Position numbers and translations under genes: made by a program | In this document: one piece after another, positions 1 to 29,200 of the stretch | Numbering within the stretch: position 1 is the first letter of the stretch | Layout of the letters: each line of letters opens with the position of its first letter | The notes under the pieces: model-generated | Told to the model about the DNA's origin: nothing | Databases searched by the model: none | What the model saw: only the letters and a program-made list of their open reading frames with translations | Assembly (NCBI RefSeq): GCF_014650575.1 | Contig: NZ_BMVF01000032.1 | Coordinates: 1-48,362 of the forward strand | DNA length: 48,362 bases | Direction of reading: 5' to 3' | DNA from: Streptomyces naganishii JCM 4654 | Lineage (GTDB): Bacteria > Actinomycetota > Actinomycetes > Streptomycetales > Streptomycetaceae

Positions 1-1
1 C

Positions 2-20218
<20,217 letters not shown>

Positions 20219-20264
20219 CGTTGAACGGCTCGGCCTTTCTGGCTGCCGCGAGAGGGAAGTACGT

Positions 20265-23200
20265 ATGAACGAGGAAAAGCTCCGCTACTTTCTCAAGCGG
20301 GTGACGGCGGACCTTCACGAAACCCGGCGCCGCCTTCAGGAGGCCGAGTCGGCGGACCAGGAACCGATCGCGATCGTCGGCATGAGCTGCCGCTACCCCG
20401 GCGGCGTCCGCTCGCCGGAGGAGTTGTGGCAGCTGGTCCTGAACGGCCGGGACGCGATCTCGGGTTTCCCGACCGACCGCGGCTGGGACGTGGAGCGTCT
20501 CTTCGACGACGACCCCGATCAGCAGGGCACGAGCTACGTCAGTGAGGGCGGGTTCCTGCACGACGCCAACTACTTCGACCCCGCCTTCTTCGGGATCAGC
20601 CCGCGCGAGGCGGTGGCGATGGACCCGCAGCAGCGGCTGCTGCTGGAGACCACGTGGGAGGCGTTCGAGCGGGCCGGCATCGACCCGGCAACCGTGCGGG
20701 GCAGCCGCACCGGCGTCTTCGCGGGCGTGATGTACCACGACTACACGGCCCGCCTGCGCGCCGTGCCCGAAGGTGTCGAGGGCTACCTCGGCACCGGTGG
20801 CTCCAGCAGCATCGCCTCCGGCCGCGTCGCCTACACCTTCGGTCTGGAGGGCCCGGCGGTCACCGTCGACACGGCGTGCTCGTCGTCCCTGGTCACCCTG
20901 CACCTGGCCGTGCAGGCGCTGCGCAACGGCGAGTGCTCGCTGGCGCTCGCCGGCGGTGTGACGGTCATGCCGACACCGGGCACCTTCACCGAGTTCAGCC
21001 GCCAGCGCGGGCTGTCCTTCGACGGCCGCTGCAAGTCCTTCGCGGCCGCGGCGGACGGCACGGGCTGGGGCGAGGGCGTGGGCATGCTGCTGGTGGAGCG
21101 GCTGTCCGACGCCCGCCGCAACGGCCACCCGGTCCTCGCGGTCGTGCGCGGCAGCGCGGTCAACCAGGACGGCGCGAGCAATGGTCTTACGGCCCCGAAC
21201 GGCCCGTCCCAGCAGCGCGTCATCCGGCAGGCGCTCGCCAACGCCCGCCTCACCGCCGCCGACGTGGATGTCGTCGAGGCGCACGGTACGGGTACGACCC
21301 TCGGCGACCCGATCGAGGCCCAAGCCCTGTTGGCCACCTACGGCAAGGACCGGGTCGCGGAGGACCAGCCTCTCTGGCTGGGCTCGATCAAGTCGAACAT
21401 CGGTCACACGCAGGCGGCGGCGGGCGTCGCGGGCATCATCAAGATGGTGATGGCGATGCGGCACGGTGTGCTGCCGCAGACCCTGCACGTGGACGAGCCG
21501 TCCCCGCACGTGGACTGGTCGGCGGGCGCGGTCTCGCTGCTCACCGAGGCTCGGGAGTGGCCGGAGACGGGTGGTCGCCCACGCCGGGCGGGCATCTCCT
21601 CCTTCGGCATCAGCGGCACCAACGCCCATGTCATCGTCGAGCAACCGACGCTCGACGAGTCCGAGTCCGAGTCCGAGTCCGGGTCCGGGTCCGAGTCCGG
21701 GTCCGGGTCCGGGTCCAAGCCTGAGTCCGAGTCCGAACAGGAACAGCCCGGGCCCACGCCCGAGAACGCCGAGCCGACTGCCGGGCTCGATGCGGTATCG
21801 CATCCCGTGTACCCCTGGCTGCTGTCGGCCAAGTCCGACCAGGCCCTGCGCGCCCAGGCCGAACGACTCCTGGCCCACGTGCGCGAGAACCCCGGCCTCG
21901 ACCCGACCGACATCGCCTACTCACTGGCGACGACGCGTTCCGCGCTGGAGATCCGGGCCGCGCTCATCGCAGGCGACCGCCCGACGTTCCTCGACCGCCT
22001 CTCCGAGGTCGCCTCGGGCGAGACCCCGACCGGCGTGCTGAGCGGAAAGGCGGACGTCCGGGGCAAGTTGGCCTTCCTGTTCACGGGACAGGGCAGCCAG
22101 CGGCCAGGGATGGGCCGGGAGCTGTACGAGACGTATCCGGCGTTCGCGCGGTCGCTGGACGAGATTTCCCAGCGGCTCGAACTGCCTCTCCACGAGGTGG
22201 TGTTCGGCGAGGACTCCACCGGCCGACTGGATCAGACGGCGTACACGCAGCCGGCACTTTTCGCCATTGAGGTGGCCCTGTTCCGCCTCCTCGAATCGTG
22301 GGGCGTGCGACCGGACTTCCTCTCCGGTCACTCCATCGGCGAGCTGGCGGCCGCGCACTGTGCGGGTGTCCTGTCGCTGGAGGACGCGTGCACGCTGGTG
22401 GCGGCGCGTGGTCGGCTGATGCAGGAACTGCCGGGTGACGGTGGGGCGATGGTGGCTGTCCAGGCCACGGAGGACGAGATCGTCCCGCACCTCACCGCCG
22501 ACACGGTGAGCATCGCGGCCGTCAATGGCCCCGCCTCGGTGGTGATCGCGGGCGACGAGAGCGCCGTGCTGGACGTCGCCGCCGCCTTCGAGAAGCTGGG
22601 CCGAAAGACCAAGCGTCTCACGGTCAGTCACGCCTTCCACTCCCCGCACATGGACGGCATGCTGGACGCCTTCCACAAGGTCGCCGAGGGCCTGGCCTAC
22701 GAAGCCCCCCGCATCCCGATCGTCTCCAACCTCACCGGTGCCATCGCCTCCGCCGACGAGATCACCACCCCCGACTATTGGGTCCGCCACGTCCGCGAGG
22801 CCGTCCGCTTCCACGACGGCATCCGCACCCTCGAAGCGCAGAACGTGACGACGTTCGTCGAGCTCGGTCCGGACGGCGTGCTGTCGGCCATGGGCCAGGA
22901 GTGCGTCACAGGCGACGCCGACCAGGCATTCCTCCCGGTGCTGCGCAATGGCCGTGCGGAGGCCGAGTCGCTCACCGCCGCTCTCGGCGCGGCCCACGTG
23001 CGCGGCGTCGCCGTCGACTGGGCCGCGTACTTCTCCCGCACTGGCGCCCAGCGCGTCGACCTGCCCACCTACGCCTTCCAGCACGAGCACTACTGGTTGG
23101 ACGCGGGCACACCGGTCGGCGATGTCACCTCCATGGGGCTGCGGTCCGCCGATCACCCGCTGCTCGGCGCGGCGGTATCCCTCGCGGATGCCGAAGGCTT

Positions 23201-26200
23201 CCTGTTCACCGGCCGGCTGTCACTGGACACGCATCCTTGGCTGGCCGATCACGCGGTCATGGGTACGGTCCTGCTGCCCGGCACCGCCTTCGTCGAACTG
23301 GCCCTGCGCGCCGGTGAGCAGGTCGGCTGCGACCGGATCGAGGAACTGACCCTGGAGGCCCCGCTCGTCCTGCCCGAACACGGCGGGACCGAGCTCCAGT
23401 TGACGGTCGGCGCGCTCGACGACACGGGGCGCCGCTCCGTCGCCTTCCATTCGCGCTCCGACCAGGCCTCGGCGGAGGAGCCGTGGCTGCGGCACGCCAC
23501 GGGCGTGGTGATGGAGGGCGGATCCGATGCCTCCTTCGATCTGTCGGTGTGGCCGCCGGAGGGTGCGGAGCCGGTGGGGGTCGATGTCGCCGGTCTGTAT
23601 GAGGGGCTGGCTGCTTCGGGGTTCGCTTACGGTCCGGTGTTTCAGGGGTTGCGGGCGGTGTGGCGGCGTGGTGAGGAGGCGTTCGCGGAGGTGAGTCTGC
23701 CGGAGGGCGCTGATGGTGCCTTCGGTGTGCATCCGGCTCTGCTGGATGCGGTGCTGCATGCGATCGGGCTCGGTGGGTTGCTGGCGGACACGGGTCAGGG
23801 GCGTCTGCCGTTCTCGTGGTCGGGTGTCTCGTTGCATGCCGTGGGGGCTACGGCTTTGCGGGTGCGGTTGGGGCGGGCTGCCGGGCAGGACGCGGTGGCG
23901 CTGTCGGTGGCGGATGCCGAGGGCCGGCCGGTGGTGTCGGTGGATTCGCTGGTGCTGCGCCCGGTTACGCCGGAGCAGTTGCGTGGCCGGGGTGGTCCGG
24001 GTGGCGCGGGTGTGGGTGAGTCGCTGTTCGGTGTGGAGTGGGTGCCGGTCGAGGTGGCGGGTGGTGCCGGGCCGGAGGACGGCTGGGTGCTGGTGGATCA
24101 CCGGGATCTGGCGGGGCTTGAGGCTGTGCCGGGGACGGTGGTGGTCGATGGCCTGTGCTCTGGTGGTGAGTTGGTCTCGGCCGGGGTTGTGCACGAGGCG
24201 GTGCGCGATGCGCTGGCCGCTGTGCAGGTGTGGTTGGGTGAGGAGCGGTTCGCGGGTTCGCGTCTGGTGGTGGTGACGCGGGGTCTTGCGGGTGCGGCGG
24301 TGCGTGGTCTGGTGCGTTCGGCGCAGTCGGAGAATCCGGGCCGGCTGGTGGTGCTGGATGTCGATGAGTCGATTTCCGGGATCGAGCCGGCGTGGCTGGC
24401 TGTCGCGGAGCAGGAGCTGTCGGTCCGCGCGGAGGGCGTGTTCGCGCCGCGTCTGGTGAGGGCTGCGTCCGGTGGTGATGTGGAGGCGGCTTCGTGGTCT
24501 TCCACGGGCACGGTGTTGGTCACGGGTGCGGGTGGGCAGCTTGGTGGGTTGTTCGCCCGGCATGTGGTGGCCGAGCGGGGCGTACGGCGTCTGTTGCTGG
24601 TGAGCCGCCGGGGTGAGCAGGCGCCCGGGGCTGGCGAGTTGACGGCGGAGCTGGAGGGGCTGGGCGCGGAGGTCGTATGGGCGGCCTGTGATGTGGCTGA
24701 CCGCGCGGCTCTCGCGGAGGTCCTGGCGTCCGTACCGTCCGAGCACCCCCTCACCGCTGTCGTGCATACGGCAGGAGTCCTGGACGACGGTGTGATCGGC
24801 TCGCTGACGCCGGAGCGTCTCGCTGGGGTGCTGCGTCCGAAGGTGGACGCGGCCTGGAACCTGCACGAGCTGACCCGTGAGCTGGACCTGTCCGCGTTCG
24901 TTCTGTTCTCCTCGGCGGCCGGTGTGTTCGGTGCTGCGGGTCAGGCCAACTACGCGGCGGCGAACGCCTTCCTGGACGCGCTCGCCGAGCACCGCCACGG
25001 TCTCGGTCTGCCCGCGCTGTCGCTGGCCTGGGGCCTCTGGGACGCGGACGTGACCTCGGCCTCGGCCCCGGCCTCCGCCGATGCGGCCACCGGCACCGGC
25101 ACCGGCATGGGCCGGTCGGCCGACGCCGGCCGCCTCCAGCGCGGTGGTGTCACCGCACTGACCGCCGACGAGGGCCTGGCCCTCTTCGACGCGGCGGAAC
25201 ACTCCACCGAGGCACTCCTGGTGCCGATGCGTCTCGACCTCCAGGCCCTGCGCGCCCAGGCCAGCGGCACCGGCATGCTCCCGCCCCTCCTCCGCGGCCT
25301 GGTCCGCGTACCCGTGCGCCGAGCCGCCGCGACCGCCGCCACCGCCGCGCCGTCCGGAGCCCTGGCTCAGCGCCTGGCCGCCCTCCCCGCACCCGAACGC
25401 GGCAAGGTGGTCCTGGAGTTGGTGCGGACGCAGGTAGCCGCCGTGCTCGGCCTGGCGGGACCCGACGCGGTAGAGCCGCTGCGCGCCTTCAACGAGGTCG
25501 GCTTCGACTCGCTGACCGCCCTCGAACTGCGCAACCGCCTGAACGCGGCCACGGAGGTCCGGCTCCCCGCGACCCTCATCTTCGACTACCCGACGCCGGC
25601 CGTCCTGAGCGAGTACCTGACGACGGAGGTCCTTGGAACCTCGGCCGAAGCCGCGGCACCCGTAGCCGCCACGACAGCCGCCGCCGACGACGAACCGATC
25701 GCGATCATCGCGATGAGCTGCCGGTACCCGGGAGACGTCCGTTCCCCGGAGGACCTGTGGACCCTGGTCACCGAGGGCCGGGACGCCATCACCGGACTGC
25801 CGACCGACCGCGGCTGGGACGTCGAAGGCCTCTTCGACCCGGACCCCGACCGCCCCGGGACCAGCTACACGCGCGACGGCGGTTTCCTGCACGACGCCCA
25901 CCACTTCGACCCGGTGTTCTTCGGGATCAGCCCGCGCGAGGCACTGGCCACCGACCCCCAGCAGCGTCTCTTGCTGGAGACCACGTGGGAGGCGTTCGAG
26001 CGGGCGGGCATCGACCCGGCAACCGTGCGCGGCAGCCGCACCGGCGTCTTCGCCGGGGTCATGTACAACGACTACGGAACGCTGCTCCACCGAGCCCCGG
26101 ACGGCCTCGAGGGCTACATGGGCACCGCCAGCTCCGGGAGCGTGGCCTCCGGCCGTGTCGCCTACACCTTCGGTCTGGAGGGCCCGGCCGTCACGGTCGA

Positions 26201-29200
26201 TACGGCGTGCTCGTCGTCCCTGGTCACCCTGCACCTGGCCGTGCAGGCGCTGCGCAACGGCGAGTGCTCGCTGGCTCTGGCCGGCGGTGTGACGGTGATG
26301 GCGACCCCGGGGACGTTCGTGGCGTTCAGCCGTCAGCGCGGACTCGCGACCGACGGCCGCTGCAAGCCCTTCGCCGCCGCCGCCGACGGCACGGCGTGGG
26401 GCGAGGGCGTGGGCATGCTCCTCGTAGAGCGGCTCTCGGACGCCCGCCGCAACGGCCACCCGGTCATCGCCGTCGTGCGCGGCAGCGCGGTCAACCAGGA
26501 CGGCGCGAGCAACGGACTCACGGCCCCGAACGGCCCGTCCCAGCAGCGCGTCATCCGGCAGGCGCTTGCCAACGCCCGCCTCACCGCCGCCGACGTGGAT
26601 GTCGTCGAGGCGCACGGTACGGGTACGACCCTCGGCGACCCGATCGAGGCCCAAGCCCTGCTCGCCACTTACGGCAAGGACCGGCCCGCCGACGACCAGC
26701 CTCTCTGGCTCGGCTCCATCAAGTCCAACTTCGGTCACACGCAGGCGGCGGCGGGTGTCGCGGGCATCATCAAGATGGTGATGGCGATGCGGCACGGCGT
26801 GCTGCCGCGCACCCTGCACGTCGACGAGCCGTCCCCGCACGTGGACTGGTCGGCGGGCGCGGTCTCGCTGCTCACCGAGGCTCGGGAGTGGCCGGAGACG
26901 GGTGGCCGCCCGCGCCGGGCGGGCATCTCCTCCTTCGGCATCAGCGGCACCAACGCCCACACCATCATCGAACAGGCCCCGGACGAGGAGCCGGCGAAGA
27001 CCGAGCGGAGCGACAGCACTGCGCGCCCGCCCAAGGTGCTGCCATGGCCGGTGTCGGGCAGGACGCCAGAGGCGCTGCGCGCCCAGGCCGAGCGCCTGCA
27101 CGCGCATGTCTCGCGACACCCTGAACTCGACCCGCTCGACATCGGATACTCGCTGGCCACGCACCGCGCCGCCTTCGACCACCGTGCCGTGGTGGTCGCG
27201 GGGGAGCGGGACGACTTCCTCCGCGCCCTCACTGAACTGGCCGCCGGGGAACCCTCCGCGCGCCTGGCCGAGGGCACCCCGGTGAGCGGCAAACTGGCCT
27301 TCCTGTTCACCGGTCAGGGCAGCCAGCGACCGGGAATGGGCCGCGAACTTTACGACGCCTACCCGGTGTTCGCCCAAGCACTGGACGAGATCTCCCAGCG
27401 GCTCGAACTGCCTCTCCACGAGGTGGTGTTCGGCGAGGACTTCACCGGTCGACTGGATCAGACGGCGTACACGCAGCCGGCACTTTTCGCCATCGAGGTG
27501 GCCCTGTTCCGCCTCCTCGAATCGTGGGGCGTGCGACCGGACTTCCTCTCCGGTCACTCCATCGGCGAGCTGGCGGCCGCGCACTGCGCAGGCGTCCTGT
27601 CGCTGGAGGACGCGTGCACGCTGGTCGCGGCGCGTGGCCGGCTCATGCAGGAACTCCCGGGCGACGGTGGGGCGATGGTGGCCGTCCAGGCCACGGAGGA
27701 CGAGATCGTCCCGCACCTCACCGCCGACACGGTGAGCGTCGCGGCCGTCAATGGCCCCGCTTCGGTGGTGATCGCGGGCGACGAGAGCGCCGTACTGGAC
27801 ATCGCCGCCACCTTCGAACAGCAGGGGCGGAAGACCAAGCGTCTCACCGTCAGTCACGCCTTCCACTCCCCGCACATGGACGGGATGCTGGACCCGTTCC
27901 GCAAGGTCGCCGAGGGACTGTCCTACGAAGCCCCCCGCATCCCGATCGTCTCCAACCTCACCGGTGCCATCGCCTCCGCCGAGGAGATCACCACTCCCGA
28001 CTATTGGGTCCGCCACGTCCGCGAGGCCGTCCGCTTCCACGACGGCATCCGCACCCTCGAAGCGCAGAACGTCACCACGTACATCGAACTCGGCCCCGAC
28101 GGCACCCTCTCCGCCCTCGCGCAGGAGACCATCACAGACAGCGCTCCCGCCTTCCTCTCCCTCCTTCGCAAGGGCCGCCCCGAGCCCGAGACCTTCACCA
28201 CCGCCCTCGCCCACGCCCACACCCGAGGCGTCCCCATCGACTGGCAGGCGTACTACTCCGGCACCGGCGCCCAGCGCGTCGACCTGCCCACCTATGCCTT
28301 CCAGCACCAGCGCTACTGGATCGACGTACCGATGACCGCGGCCGGTGACGTCACCTCCGCCGGTCTTGGCGCGACGGACCATCCGCTGCTGGGCGCGGCC
28401 GTGGAGCTGCCCGACCAGGGCGGGTACGTCTTCACCGGGCGGCTCTCCCTGAACACGCACCCCTGGCTGGCCGATCACGCGGTCGCCGGGACGGTGATCC
28501 TTCCGGGCACCGCCTTCGTCGAGCTCGCCGTGCGCGCCGGTGAGCAGGCCGGCTGCGACCGGGTCGAGGAACTGACCCTCGAAGCGCCGCTGCCGTTGCC
28601 CGAGCGGGGTGCCGTGGTGCTGCGCCTGTCGGTCGGGGAGGCGGACGACTCCGGTCGCCGTTCCGTCACCCTCCACTCTCGGCCCGAGGAGGCCGTGGAC
28701 GAGCCCTGGCTGCGGCACGCCTCCGGTGTGCTCGCCACCGCCGGCCCGACCACCTCCCAAGCACCTGCTCCGGAACCGGAGTTCGCCGTCTGGCCCCCCG
28801 CCGACGCGACCGCGCTGGACGTCGAGGACCTGTACGAGACCTTCGCCACGGCGGGCTTCGGGTACGGTCCGGCCTTCCAGGGGCTGCGGGCGGCATGGCG
28901 GCGCGGTGACGAGATCTTCGCCGAACTGGCCCTGCCGGAGGACCAGCACCAGGATGCCGCGCGGTTCGGGCTGCACCCGGCCCTGCTCGACTCGGCCCTG
29001 CACGGGCTGGCACTGGGCGAGTTCACCGGCCCCGCCGACGACGCCGCACCGGGGCAGCTGCGCCTGCCCTTCTCGTGGAGTGGCGTCGCACTGCACGCGG
29101 TCGGCGCATCCGCCCTCCGCGTACGGATCAGCCCGGCAGACCCCAACAGCCCGGCCGCGAACGGCACGGTCTGCCTCCGGGCGGCCGACGAGACGGGCGG

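Larger units (their letters stand above)
20265..25640 (+). other. PKS module E with N-terminal docking helix: KS-AT-DH-KR-ACP
   Basis: Docking helix about 20265-20355, KS about 20362-21640, repeat-rich KS-AT linker 21655-21790, AT about 21800-23110 (GHSIG, HAFH), DH about 23140-23970 (HAVMGTVLLP, HPALLDAVLH), KR about 24005-25190 (TGAGGQLG, LDD, FSSAAG) and ACP about 25410-25630. It predicts C4=C5. After AWGLWD the KR contains a low-complexity Ala/Ser/Thr/Gly insert not seen in module D. Confidence 0.92.

Noticed and set aside
21657..21734. CRISPR-like array
   Set aside because: The repeats are contiguous 6-bp coding units with no spacers.
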